Shown: positions 1 through 7,531, numbered from the stretch's first letter. The stretch: DNA of 10,024 nucleotides from an uncultured Clostridia bacterium (GCA_947072265.1 CAMTHN010000016.1:1-10024); one strand, 5' to 3'. The notes: generated by a model from the sequence alone, not told the origin. Numbers and translations are program-made.

Positions 1-2
1 AA

Positions 3-971
3 GTGAGACAATATATAATAAAAAGGCTTTTTATAAGTGTTTTTGTTCTTTTTGGTGTTTCAATTATATTATATGGTTTAATTAGGCTTATGCCTGGGGA
101 TTATATATCAAATACTGTTGCTGGAAATCCTTCTATTACAGAAGAAATGGTAGTTGGGTTAAAAAAGCTATATGGTCTTGATGTCGGCATTATAGAAGGA
201 TACTTCAAATGGTTGGGAAAAGCTTTAACCGGTGATTTAGGAGAGTCTTTTTTATATAAAGCTCCTGTTACACAAGTGATAGCTTCAAAGATGTGGACAT
301 CATTTTCACTTTCTTTTATGGCTTTTATAATCCAATTACTAATTGCTATACCTATGGGAATATTATCTGCTACTAGACAATATTCTAAAACAGATTATGC
401 TGTCACTGTATTTTCTTTAATAGGAATTTCTCTTCCATCGTTTTTCTTTGCGGCAATACTACAAAAGTTTTTTGCTGTAGATCTTCAATTATTTCCAATA
501 TCAGGTATGGTTACAGCTAGAGAAGACTATGAGGGATTTAGACTTATGATGGATATGGCATGGCATTTTGTATTACCAGTTGTAGTTCTTGCTTTCACTA
601 GTATAGGAAGTTGGATGAGGTATACACGAACAAATATGTTAGAAGTTTTAAGTTCTGATTATATAAGAACAGCTAGAGCAAAAGGACTAAGTGAAGGAAC
701 GGTTATTTATAAACATGCATTTAGAAATACTCTAATACCAGTTGTTACTATGATTGGTGGTTCGATACCATCTTTATTCTCTGGAGCTATTATAACTGAA
801 GGTATTTTTGCCATAGATGGTCTAGGTTATACTGCTTTTCATGCTTTAAAGGCTGGGGATATACCTTTTATAATGGGTTTTAATTTATTTTTAGCATTTT
901 TAACACTAATGGGAACCCTTATATCAGATATACTTTACGCAGTTGTTGATCCTAGAGTAAGATTGAGTTAG
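3..971 (+). CDS. oppB: Oligopeptide ABC transporter permease OppB
   Basis: Inner of the two membrane subunits of a type I peptide importer; with OppC it forms the channel through which OppDF drive peptide uptake. The 322-residue protein has the family layout: a short basic N-terminus, a first membrane helix at about 9-29, a long external segment with the typical RLMPGDY start (28-34), then five more helices near 99-121, 134-156, 188-204, 245-266 and 290-314. The EAA coupling loop that docks on the ATPase is at about 219-246 (ARAKGLSEG followed by RNTLIP). The C-terminus ends in the usual DPRVR. The start is GTG at base 3; only two bases lie upstream, so its ribosome binding site cannot be seen, but the N-terminus matches the family so the gene is probably complete. 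oppC follows 18 bases later. The operon promoter and any oppA lie outside the window. Whether the substrate is di- or oligopeptide (Dpp or Opp) cannot be told from this subunit. Confidence 0.93.
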   Translation: MRQYIIKRLFISVFVLFGVSIILYGLIRLMPGDYISNTVAGNPSITEEMVVGLKKLYGLDVGIIEGYFKWLGKALTGDLGESFLYKAPVTQVIASKMWTSFSLSFMAFIIQLLIAIPMGILSATRQYSKTDYAVTVFSLIGISLPSFFFAAILQKFFAVDLQLFPISGMVTAREDYEGFRLMMDMAWHFVLPVVVLAFTSIGSWMRYTRTNMLEVLSSDYIRTARAKGLSEGTVIYKHAFRNTLIPVVTMIGGSIPSLFSGAIITEGIFAIDGLGYTAFHALKAGDIPFIMGFNLFLAFLTLMGTLISDILYAVVDPRVRLS

Positions 972-989
972 AAAGGAGTTTATAATTTT

Positions 990-2033
990 ATGAATAATAA
1001 TGTTACAGGATTAGATATAGATAGTTCTGATATTAATGAATCGTTAGATTCTGTAATAAAATCAGATGAAGACGAGACTAAACATGATAATAGAAAAGTA
1101 ATAACTCCTGGGCAACTTGTCATAAAAAGATTTTTAAGAAATAAATTAGCTATCATTGGAATATTTATAATATTATTTATGTTTATATTTTCATTTGTAG
1201 GACCTTTATTTAGTAGTTATGGTGAATATGATATATTTTTTCTTGATAAAAATGGTGTAGAATTTGTTAATAATGATGAGATTGATTTTACACAAGAAGG
1301 AATAGCGCTTAATTTACGTGCAAACCCTTCTTTAAATCATCTTTTAGGAACTGATAAAGATGGTAGAGATGTTTTTACTAGGCTTATGTATGGAGGAAGA
1401 ATTTCTCTTATAATAGGGTTTATTGCTATATTTATACAACTTTTAATAGGAGTTTCCCTTGGAGGTGTTGCTGGATATTATGGTAAATTTATAGATAATT
1501 TAATAATGAGAATTGTTGATATTTTTAATTCGATACCTAGTATACCTATAATGCTTATTATTAGTTCGGCAATGTTGGTTTTAAAGATAGATCAAAAAAA
1601 CAAAATTTATGTACTTATGTTGGTTATAGCATTTCTTGGGTGGGCAGGCATAGCTCGTCTAGTTAGAGGGCAAATATTAGGGCTAAGAGAACAAGAGTTT
1701 ATGATTGCCACTGAAGCTACAGGTATAAAAACTTATAAAAAAATATTTAAACATCTAATACCTAATGTGATGCCACAACTTATAGTTTTTGCAACTTTAG
1801 GTTTAGGTAGTGTAATTCTTTTAGAATCTGCACTTAGTTTTCTAGGAATCGGAGTTCCTTTCCCATATGCTTCATGGGGAAATATGGTGAATGCTGTTAA
1901 TGATCCTATAATAATGAATCAGCATTTAAATATATGGCTTCCTCCTGGATTATGTATACTTGTTACAGTAATGGGTTTTAATTTTATTGGAGATGGGTTA
2001 AGAGATGCCTTTGATCCTAAGATGAAAAGGTAG
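990..2033 (+). CDS. oppC: Oligopeptide ABC transporter permease OppC
   Basis: Second membrane subunit of the peptide importer and partner of OppB. The 347-residue protein begins with an acidic, hydrophilic cytoplasmic stretch (1-40), then the OppC N-terminal domain with helix 1 at about 52-72. The family hallmark GTDKDGRDVFTRLMYGG is at 120-136, followed by helices near 138-162, 183-198, 206-222, 264-288 and 316-334. The EAA loop lies at about 237-260 (ATEATGIKTYK to HLIPN), and the C-terminus GDGLRDAFDPK is typical. The external segment between helices 1 and 2 (about 73-118) is longer than in E. coli OppC and rich in Asp, Glu and Asn. The ATG start has a good AAAGGAG site at 972-978. The stop lies directly before oppD, so the two are almost certainly co-transcribed and translationally linked. 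Confidence 0.94.
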   Translation: MNNNVTGLDIDSSDINESLDSVIKSDEDETKHDNRKVITPGQLVIKRFLRNKLAIIGIFIILFMFIFSFVGPLFSSYGEYDIFFLDKNGVEFVNNDEIDFTQEGIALNLRANPSLNHLLGTDKDGRDVFTRLMYGGRISLIIGFIAIFIQLLIGVSLGGVAGYYGKFIDNLIMRIVDIFNSIPSIPIMLIISSAMLVLKIDQKNKIYVLMLVIAFLGWAGIARLVRGQILGLREQEFMIATEATGIKTYKKIFKHLIPNVMPQLIVFATLGLGSVILLESALSFLGIGVPFPYASWGNMVNAVNDPIIMNQHLNIWLPPGLCILVTVMGFNFIGDGLRDAFDPKMKR

Positions 2034-2037
2034 GTGG
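2032..2037 (+). promoter_or_regulatory. Ribosome binding site fixing the oppD start
   Basis: AGGTGG lies five bases before the ATG at 2043 and overlaps the last bases of oppC. An in-frame GTG at 2034 sits inside this site and would have only a weak AAAAGG three bases upstream. The ATG at 2043 is therefore the better start, shortening the longest reading by three residues. Confidence 0.7.
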
Positions 2038-2042
2038 TTGAT

Positions 2043-3176
2043 ATGTCTAAAGAATCTAGAGAAAAATTGAAACAGATATCAAAAGAAAATAAAAAAGCTG
2101 TTAATCACTATGAAAAGATTAAAAAACGTAAAAATATTGATCCTTCGGAATATATTGTAGATATGAAAGATAAAAATAATGTTATAGAATTTGATAATTT
2201 AAAGACATATTTTTATACAGATGTTGGAATTGTAAAAGCTGTTAATGGTGTATCGTTTGATATACCAAAAGGTAAAACAGTTGCTCTTGTTGGAGAATCT
2301 GGATGTGGAAAATCTGTAACTAACCTAACTCTTATGAGGTTAGTTCAGGGTCCATCTGGACAGATTGTTGGAGGAGAGATACGATATAGAACTGAAAGCG
2401 GAGAAGTGTTAGATTTAACTAAGATTCCTATGTCTTATATGGAAAAAATTAGAGGAAATGAAATATCTATGATATTTCAAGAGCCAATGACTAGTTTGAA
2501 TCCTGTTTTTACAATAGGTGATCAAATATCAGAAACTATAGAATTACATAATAAAGATATGTCTAAAAAGCAAATTAAAGAGAGAACAATAGAACTTTTA
2601 ACTATAGTTGGAATTTCTAGAGCTGATGAGATATATAAATCTTATCCCCATCAACTTTCTGGGGGAATGAGACAAAGAGTTATGATAGCTATGTCTTTAT
2701 CATGCAATCCTAAATTAATAATTGCCGATGAACCTACTACTGCTTTAGATGTAACTATTCAGGCACAGATATTGGACTTAATGAGAGATTTGAAAAATCA
2801 GATTAATGCCAGTATACTTTTAATAACTCATGATCTTGGAGTTGTTGCTGAAATGGCTGATTATGTAGTTGTTATGTATGCTGGAAAAATAGTTGAACAG
2901 GGAACAGCTATGGATATATATAATAGTCCAAAACATCCATATACTATTGGTTTATTAAAAAGCAAACCTGTTGTAAATAAGTATACGGAAAGATTATATT
3001 CAATATCAGGGCAAGTTCCCAACCCAATTAATATGCCAAATTATTGCTATTTTAAAAGTAGATGTGAAAAATCTTTTGATAAATGTAATGGAGATTATCC
3101 TTCTCTTAATGATTTAGGTGATGGTCATAAAGTTTCTTGTTGGCTATATGATAAAGATTCAAAGGGGGAGAGATAA
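2043..3176 (+). CDS. oppD: Oligopeptide ABC transporter ATPase OppD
   Basis: One of two cytoplasmic ATPases powering peptide import; it pairs with OppF. Numbering from the ATG at 2043 (377 residues): Walker A GESGCGKS 84-91, Q-loop FQEPMTS 145-151, ABC signature LSGGMRQ 205-211, Walker B LIIADEP 225-231 with catalytic Glu230, and the switch histidine at 263. The C-terminal peptide-transporter extension starts near HPYT (298-301) and holds Cys335, Cys341, Cys348 and Cys366 in a C-x5-C-x6-C-x17-C pattern. In some DppD/OppD proteins such cysteines bind a [4Fe-4S] cluster, and the same is inferred here. The first 47 residues are an unusual lysine-rich, charged extension ahead of the ABC domain. 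The stop overlaps the oppF start by one base (TAATG), which points to translational coupling. Confidence 0.95.
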   Translation: MSKESREKLKQISKENKKAVNHYEKIKKRKNIDPSEYIVDMKDKNNVIEFDNLKTYFYTDVGIVKAVNGVSFDIPKGKTVALVGESGCGKSVTNLTLMRLVQGPSGQIVGGEIRYRTESGEVLDLTKIPMSYMEKIRGNEISMIFQEPMTSLNPVFTIGDQISETIELHNKDMSKKQIKERTIELLTIVGISRADEIYKSYPHQLSGGMRQRVMIAMSLSCNPKLIIADEPTTALDVTIQAQILDLMRDLKNQINASILLITHDLGVVAEMADYVVVMYAGKIVEQGTAMDIYNSPKHPYTIGLLKSKPVVNKYTERLYSISGQVPNPINMPNYCYFKSRCEKSFDKCNGDYPSLNDLGDGHKVSCWLYDKDSKGER

Positions 3177-4150
3177 TGTCATCGGAAATATTACAAGTAA
3201 AAAATTTGGTTAAATATTTTCCTATAGGCAAATCAATGTCTAAAAAAAATAAAAGTGTTGTAAAATCTGTAGATGGAGTTTCTTTTTCTATAAATCGTGG
3301 AGAAATAATGGGACTAGTGGGTGAATCTGGTTGTGGAAAAACTACTGTTGGAAGAACAATATTAAGACTTCATGAAGCAACCGGAGGAGAAGTTATTTTT
3401 GATGGAAAAGATATATTTAAATTAAACAAATCTCAACTTAGAAAAACTAGACCAGATATGCAATTAATATTTCAGGATCCATATAGTTCTTTAAGTCCAA
3501 GAATTCCTGTTGGAGATATAATTGGAGAAGCTGTTTTAGAGCATAAAATAGTTTCTAAATCAGAATATAAAGATTATATTATAAAGATAATGAAAGATTG
3601 CGGATTACAAGATTATCATATTTCTAGATATCCTCATGAGTTTTCTGGAGGACAAAGGCAAAGAATTTGTATAGCTAGGGCAATTGCTTTAAAGCCCAAA
3701 CTTATAGTTGCGGATGAGCCTGTTTCTGCTCTTGATGTATCGATACAGGCTCAAATTATAAATCTTTTGAAGGACTTGCAAAAAGAATATTCTTTAACTT
3801 ATTTATTTATTTCTCATGATTTATCTGTTGTAGAGCATATTTCCGATAAAGTTGGAGTTATGTATCTTGGAAATATTGTAGAAATGGGATCCAAATATGA
3901 TATTTTTAAAAATTGTATGCATCCATATACAAAAGCATTATTGAGTTCTGTTCCTATTCCTGATCCATCTTATAAATGTGATCGAATATTATTAAAAGGA
4001 GATATACCATCTGCATCTAATCCTCCTTTAGGTTGTAAATTCAATACTAGATGTCCAAGTGTAATGGATATTTGTAAAAAAGTTTCACCAGAGTATAAAG
4101 ATTATGGTAGTGGTCATATGGTCGCATGTCATCTTTATACTAAGAGTTAA
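3176..4150 (+). CDS. oppF: Oligopeptide ABC transporter ATPase OppF
   Basis: Second ATPase of the importer, forming a heterodimer with OppD beneath the OppBC channel. In 324 residues: Walker A GESGCGKT 49-56, Q-loop FQDPYSSL 99-106, signature FSGGQRQ 156-162, Walker B LIVADEP 176-182, switch histidine 214. The FQDPYSSLSPR stretch is more OppF/DppF-like than OppD-like. The C-terminal extension begins at HPYT (249-252) and carries Cys287, Cys293, Cys300 and Cys318, the same C-x5-C-x6-C-x17-C spacing as in OppD. Both ATPase sites look intact. A purine-rich AAAGGGGGAG site at 3161-3170 lies inside the end of oppD, and the ATG overlaps the oppD stop by one base. The next gene starts only two bases after the stop. 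Confidence 0.95.
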   Translation: MSSEILQVKNLVKYFPIGKSMSKKNKSVVKSVDGVSFSINRGEIMGLVGESGCGKTTVGRTILRLHEATGGEVIFDGKDIFKLNKSQLRKTRPDMQLIFQDPYSSLSPRIPVGDIIGEAVLEHKIVSKSEYKDYIIKIMKDCGLQDYHISRYPHEFSGGQRQRICIARAIALKPKLIVADEPVSALDVSIQAQIINLLKDLQKEYSLTYLFISHDLSVVEHISDKVGVMYLGNIVEMGSKYDIFKNCMHPYTKALLSSVPIPDPSYKCDRILLKGDIPSASNPPLGCKFNTRCPSVMDICKKVSPEYKDYGSGHMVACHLYTKS

Positions 4151-4152
4151 AT

Positions 4153-4410
4153 ATGAAAAAAAAAGATAAAAATAGTTTTCAAGATAATGGTATGACAATA
4201 GCGGAGATGAATATTGATGGTATGCCTTTTTATGATAAAAGTATCATTAATAAAAGTAAAAATTATTATTCTGGATCATATATAAAGTTATCAAAATTAG
4301 AGAGAAAACAAGTTGTTAAGATATATTTAAAAATGATATTACCTGTAGGTGGAATTTTTATTTTAATATATTTTTTAATATTTTTTGGATTCTGGATTTT
4401 ATTTAAGTAA
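4153..4410 (+). CDS. Small membrane protein at the end of the opp operon, function unknown
   Basis: An 85-residue protein I cannot assign to a function. Residues 1-60 are hydrophilic and cytoplasmic in appearance. They contain the motif DNGMTIAEMNIDGMPFY (11-27), which resembles a D-G-x-T-I-A-x-M-x-x-x-G-M-P-W/F-Y motif I recall from small clostridial proteins of unknown role; this is memory, not a search result. A basic stretch (47-60) precedes one hydrophobic helix at about 61-84 that reaches the C-terminus, so it looks like a tail-anchored membrane protein. Two bases separate it from oppF and it ends at the operon terminator, so it is the last gene of the opp transcript. The ribosome site is weak (AAGAG about six bases upstream), consistent with translation coupled to oppF. 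That it is a real gene is supported by the tight spacing, the stop abutting the terminator and the recognisable motif. An accessory role for the transporter is only a guess. Confidence 0.8.
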   Translation: MKKKDKNSFQDNGMTIAEMNIDGMPFYDKSIINKSKNYYSGSYIKLSKLERKQVVKIYLKMILPVGGIFILIYFLIFFGFWILFK

Positions 4411-4440
4411 AAAGCACACAACATTTGTTGTGTGCTTTTT
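4409..4440. terminator. Bidirectional intrinsic terminator between opp operon and mnmA
   Basis: A perfect 14-bp inverted repeat (arms 4409-4422 and 4427-4440, AAAAAGCACACAAC and its complement) has a four-base loop ATTT. The outer ends of the arms are A and T runs, so each strand gives a GC-containing stem followed by a U-tract. It lies just after the stop of the small plus-strand gene and two bases before the stop of mnmA on the minus strand, so it can end transcription from both sides. Confidence 0.92.
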
Positions 4441-4442
4441 AC

Positions 4443-5510
4443 TTATTGAATTATTCCTCCACCAGCTACTATATCATTAATATATATAACAGCAGATTGC
4501 CCCTTTGTAATAGCTCGTTGTGGTTTATCAAATTCTATAGATGTAATATTATTATCCATAAAATAAATTTTTCCAGAAGCGAATTTTGCTTGATTTCTTA
4601 TTTTAATATTTAGAGATATATTAAATAAAGTAGATTTATCAACAAGCCAATTGGTATCAGATATATTACATTGGTTTGAAAATAGATGAATTTCATCACA
4701 AAGAGTTATTTCTTTTGTTATAGGATCCAATTTTGATACAAACATAGGTTTATTAAATGTTATTCCTAAACCTTTTCTTTGTCCTATTGTGTAGTTCCAA
4801 AAACCTTTATGTTTGCCTAGTATATTTCCGCTTATATCAATAAAATTTCCTTTTGGAGAACATTCAAAAGTATATCCTTCTAAAAAAGTATTATATCCAT
4901 TTTTATCTATAAAACAAATTTCCTGACTATCTTTTTTACTACTGATGTTACCCAAATTATATTTTTCTGCCAACTCTCTAACTTGGGGCTTAGTATATTT
5001 ACCTAATGGGAAAAGAGTTTTTTCTAGGTGAGATTTTGGTATATTATATAAAAAATAACTTTGATCTTTTTTATCATATTCTGCTTTCGCTAAAAACATT
5101 TGACCGTCTTTATGTATTATTTTTGCATAATGTCCAGTAGATATATAATTAAATCCCATCGACATAGCTTTATTATAAAAATGATCAAATTTTATTGATT
5201 TATTACATACAATACAAGGGTTTGGAGTTTTTCCATTTTTATACTCTTCTACAAAATAATCAACGACATTTTTTTTAAATACGTCTTTAAAATTAAATGT
5301 ATAATGAGGAATTCCCAGTATATCTGCTATATCTTTTGCATCGTTTACATCGTCTATAGAACAGCAAGAATCTTCTCTATCAAAAATATCGTCCATAGGA
5401 TGCCATAATTTAAATGTAACTCCTGTTACATCATATCCCATATCTATTAAAAGAGCGGCAGCTACAGAACTATCAACTCCACCGCTCATTCCTAGTAAGA
5501 CTTTTTTCAA
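4443..5510 (-). CDS. mnmA: tRNA-specific 2-thiouridylase MnmA
   Basis: Cytoplasmic enzyme that adenylates U34 of Lys, Glu and Gln tRNAs and inserts sulfur to give 2-thiouridine, improving decoding. The 355-residue length is normal. The PP-loop GMSGGVDSS is at 7-15. The NPCIVCNKSIKF segment (97-108) gives Cys99 and the active-site Cys102, and the second catalytic cysteine is Cys199 in SQEICFI; these match positions 102 and 199 of E. coli MnmA. The tRNA-binding GKHKGFWNYTIGQRKGLG stretch is at 232-249. The CxxC plus distal Cys arrangement gives three possible ligands or thiol carriers. The start is TTG at 5508-5510, chosen because AGGAG lies seven bases upstream and the next Met (residue 8) is inside the PP-loop. 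The gene follows cysK by 10 bases and is the last of a galE-cysK-mnmA run. The sulfur-donating cysteine desulfurase is not beside it. Confidence 0.96.
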   Translation of the reverse strand: MKKVLLGMSGGVDSSVAAALLIDMGYDVTGVTFKLWHPMDDIFDREDSCCSIDDVNDAKDIADILGIPHYTFNFKDVFKKNVVDYFVEEYKNGKTPNPCIVCNKSIKFDHFYNKAMSMGFNYISTGHYAKIIHKDGQMFLAKAEYDKKDQSYFLYNIPKSHLEKTLFPLGKYTKPQVRELAEKYNLGNISSKKDSQEICFIDKNGYNTFLEGYTFECSPKGNFIDISGNILGKHKGFWNYTIGQRKGLGITFNKPMFVSKLDPITKEITLCDEIHLFSNQCNISDTNWLVDKSTLFNISLNIKIRNQAKFASGKIYFMDNNITSIEFDKPQRAITKGQSAVIYINDIVAGGGIIQ

Positions 5511-5517
5511 AATAATT

Positions 5518-5522
5518 CTCCT
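5518..5522 (-). promoter_or_regulatory. Ribosome binding site of mnmA, overlapping the cysK stop
   Basis: On the minus strand AGGAG sits seven bases before the TTG start of mnmA and overlaps the TAG stop of cysK (5521-5523). It supports TTG as the start and suggests that translation of mnmA is linked to that of cysK. Confidence 0.75.
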
Positions 5523-6459
5523 AAAATTTATTATTATAAAGGTCAGTAGATAGATATCTTTCCCCAGTATCAGGAAATATAACTATAATATTTTTATTTT
5601 TATTTTCTTTTAAAAGAGCAAGATTAGTTGCGGCTTTTAAAGCAGCACCAGATGAAGGCCCGACAATTAATCCCTCTTCATGTGCGAGTAAACTACAGTG
5701 ATATGAAGCGTCAAGATATGATATTCTATGTATTTCATCTATAATATCTATATTTAAAATTTTAGGAATAAATCCAGGACCAATTCCTTGTATCTTATGA
5801 TATCCAGCAGAATAACCATTTAAAACAGAAGATTCTTCTGGTTCTACAGCTATTATTTTTATATGAGGTATATGTTTTTTTAAAACTTCTCCAACACCTG
5901 TAATGGTTCCGCCTGTACCAACACCACAAACAAAGATATCAATATCTTGATTGGTATCTCTTAAAATTTCTTTTGCAGTTGTGTGTCTATGAATTTCATT
6001 ATTAGATACATTTTCAAATTGATGTAAAATAATAGAATTTGGAGTGTCCTTTTGAAAATCTATAGATTTTTGAATAGCCCCTTTCATACCAAGTGAAGCA
6101 GGTGTTAATATAATTTCTGTGCCAAGAGCTTTAAGTAAATGAATTCTTTCTATTGACAATGTTTCTGGCATGGTTAGAATAAGTTTATATTTTTTAGCAG
6201 CACATATAAAAGCAAGTCCAATACCTGTATTACCACTTGTAGGCTCTATTATAATAGTTTCAGGGTTTAATAGTCCAGATTTTTCTGCATTAGATATCAT
6301 AGCAATACTAGTACGATCTTTTATAGATCCTAGTGGATTAAATGATTCTAACTTTGCTATTATTTTTCCGTAAGTATTTAGAGATTTATTATAATTAGTT
6401 AATTCAAGCATAGGGGTATTTCCGATTAATTCTATCAAAGATTTTTTTATATTTGTCAT
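5521..6459 (-). CDS. cysK: Cysteine synthase (O-acetylserine sulfhydrylase)
   Basis: PLP enzyme that makes L-cysteine from O-acetylserine and sulfide in the cytoplasm. The 312-residue protein is full length for the CysK group. PLP lysine is Lys47 in SIKDR (45-49), after the NPLGS loop. The substrate-binding TSGNTG loop is at 74-79, the phosphate-binding GTGGT at 181-185, the QGIGPGFIP segment at 224-232, and the PSSG serine contact to the pyridine ring at 268-271. There is no regulatory CBS domain, so it is not a cystathionine beta-synthase of the animal type. The ATG start has AGAGG six bases upstream. It lies 33 bases after galE and 10 bases before mnmA on the same strand, so a shared transcript is likely. 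Cysteine from this enzyme could feed the desulfurase that supplies MnmA, which is inference. No cysE neighbour is visible. A CysM-like thiosulfate or other donor preference cannot be excluded by eye. Confidence 0.94.
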   Translation of the reverse strand: MTNIKKSLIELIGNTPMLELTNYNKSLNTYGKIIAKLESFNPLGSIKDRTSIAMISNAEKSGLLNPETIIIEPTSGNTGIGLAFICAAKKYKLILTMPETLSIERIHLLKALGTEIILTPASLGMKGAIQKSIDFQKDTPNSIILHQFENVSNNEIHRHTTAKEILRDTNQDIDIFVCGVGTGGTITGVGEVLKKHIPHIKIIAVEPEESSVLNGYSAGYHKIQGIGPGFIPKILNIDIIDEIHRISYLDASYHCSLLAHEEGLIVGPSSGAALKAATNLALLKENKNKNIIVIFPDTGERYLSTDLYNNKF

Positions 6460-6492
6460 AAAATGCCTCTATCTATATAATTTTAGAGTAAA

Positions 6493-7497
6493 TTATATAA
6501 TGTTATATTTAATAAAATTATAGCTATCTAAGCACATATCTTGAAGAGATTTTTTTGCCTGCCAGTTTAAAAGTTTTTTTGCTAGTTCAGTATTAGCGTA
6601 GCAAGATGCTATATCTCCTGGTCGTCTATCTACAATATTATAAGGTATATTAATATTGTTTACTTTTATAAAAGTTTCAACAAGTTCTAAAACAGAATAT
6701 CCTTTACCAGTTCCTAAGTTTATTTTTATAAGTTCATTATTATTATTTATATAATCTAGAGCTTTAATATGACCATCTGCCAGATCGGAAACATGGATAT
6801 AATCTCTAACACCTGTTCCGTCAATTGTATCATAATTATTTCCAAATATATTTAGACTATTTAATTGTTTAGTAGCAACTTTTATAATATATGGCATAAG
6901 ATTATTAGGAATGCCAGATGGATTTTCTCCAATAATTCCAGATTTGTCCGCACCAATAGGATTAAAATATCTTAATATAGCTATAGACCAAGAAGGGTCT
7001 GATTTATATATGTCTATTAAAATGTTTTCTATTATTAATTTAGAATACCCATAAGGATTTGTGGTAGATAGTTTATCAGTTTCTTTTATTGGAAGATATT
7101 CAGGATTTCCATAAACTGTAGCAGATGAACTAAAAACAATTTTTTTACAGTTAAATTCTTTCATTACATTTAGTAGAGATATAGTACCTACTATATTATT
7201 ATTATAGTATAGTAGGGGTTTTTCAACAGATTCTCCAACTGCTTTAAGTCCTGCAAAGTGTATTACAGATGTTATTTTATATTTTGTAAAAATATTCTTT
7301 AAAAAATTAGTATCGCATATATCTGATTTTAAGAATATTATATTTTTTTTTGTTATGGTCTGCAATTTCTCCATAACAGAGAAATCACTATTAGATAGAT
7401 TATCTAATACAATAATTTTATCAGATATAGATTTTGATAGCTCTACAACAGTGTGCGAACCAATATACCCAGTTCCTCCGGTTATGAGAATAGACAT
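6493..7497 (-). CDS. galE: UDP-glucose 4-epimerase GalE
   Basis: NAD-dependent short-chain dehydrogenase/reductase family enzyme that interconverts UDP-glucose and UDP-galactose for the Leloir pathway and for cell-surface polysaccharide. Numbered from the ATG at 7497 (334 residues, the usual length): NAD-binding GGTGYIG 7-13, NAD-contacting FAGLKAV 81-87, catalytic Ser in FSSSATVYG (122-130), YxxxK pair Tyr149 and Lys153, RYFNPIGA 176-183, and the RDYIHVSDLA stretch at 231-240. A TTG two codons earlier (7503) is in frame but lies one base from the GAGG site, so the ATG is preferred. No galK, galT or glycosyltransferase is nearby; the gene heads a run with cysK and mnmA behind its own strong promoter. 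An epimerase acting also on N-acetylated sugars is possible and cannot be told from sequence here. Confidence 0.95.
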   Translation of the reverse strand: MSILITGGTGYIGSHTVVELSKSISDKIIVLDNLSNSDFSVMEKLQTITKKNIIFLKSDICDTNFLKNIFTKYKITSVIHFAGLKAVGESVEKPLLYYNNNIVGTISLLNVMKEFNCKKIVFSSSATVYGNPEYLPIKETDKLSTTNPYGYSKLIIENILIDIYKSDPSWSIAILRYFNPIGADKSGIIGENPSGIPNNLMPYIIKVATKQLNSLNIFGNNYDTIDGTGVRDYIHVSDLADGHIKALDYINNNNELIKINLGTGKGYSVLELVETFIKVNNINIPYNIVDRRPGDIASCYANTELAKKLLNWQAKKSLQDMCLDSYNFIKYNII

Positions 7498-7504
7498 AGA
7501 CAAA

Positions 7505-7510
7505 CCTCAC
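7505..7510 (-). promoter_or_regulatory. Ribosome binding site fixing the galE start
   Basis: On the minus strand GTGAGG ends seven bases before the ATG at 7497. The in-frame TTG at 7503 is only one base from the core GAGG, too close to be used, so this site decides for the ATG. Confidence 0.7.
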
Positions 7511-7531
7511 TTTATAATGTTAATAATTAGA

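Noticed and set aside
2034..2042. GTG start for oppD
   Set aside because: The GTG is part of the AGGTGG ribosome site that serves the ATG at 2043.
1..4410. Missing oppA as a sign of a broken or novel transporter
   Set aside because: The operon's 5' end lies outside the window and all four visible subunits are intact, so OppA is probably encoded upstream or elsewhere.
4425..4613. Plus-strand open frame of 62 codons
   Set aside because: It lies antisense to the 3' end of mnmA and across the terminator, and has no ribosome site or recognisable protein.
6170..6373. Plus-strand open frame of 67 codons
   Set aside because: It is antisense to the well-supported cysK coding sequence; the translation is a shadow of its conserved TSGNTG region.
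6460..6492. Hairpin in the gap between galE and cysK
   Set aside because: CTCTA and TAGAG could pair, but five base pairs without a U-tract is too weak to call a terminator or attenuator.
6735..6760. TTATTATTATT-type short repeat
   Set aside because: It encodes a run of Asn in galE and reflects the AT-rich codon choice, not a separate element.
7498..7503. TTG start for galE
   Set aside because: It sits one base from the GAGG site; the ATG two codons later has ideal spacing.
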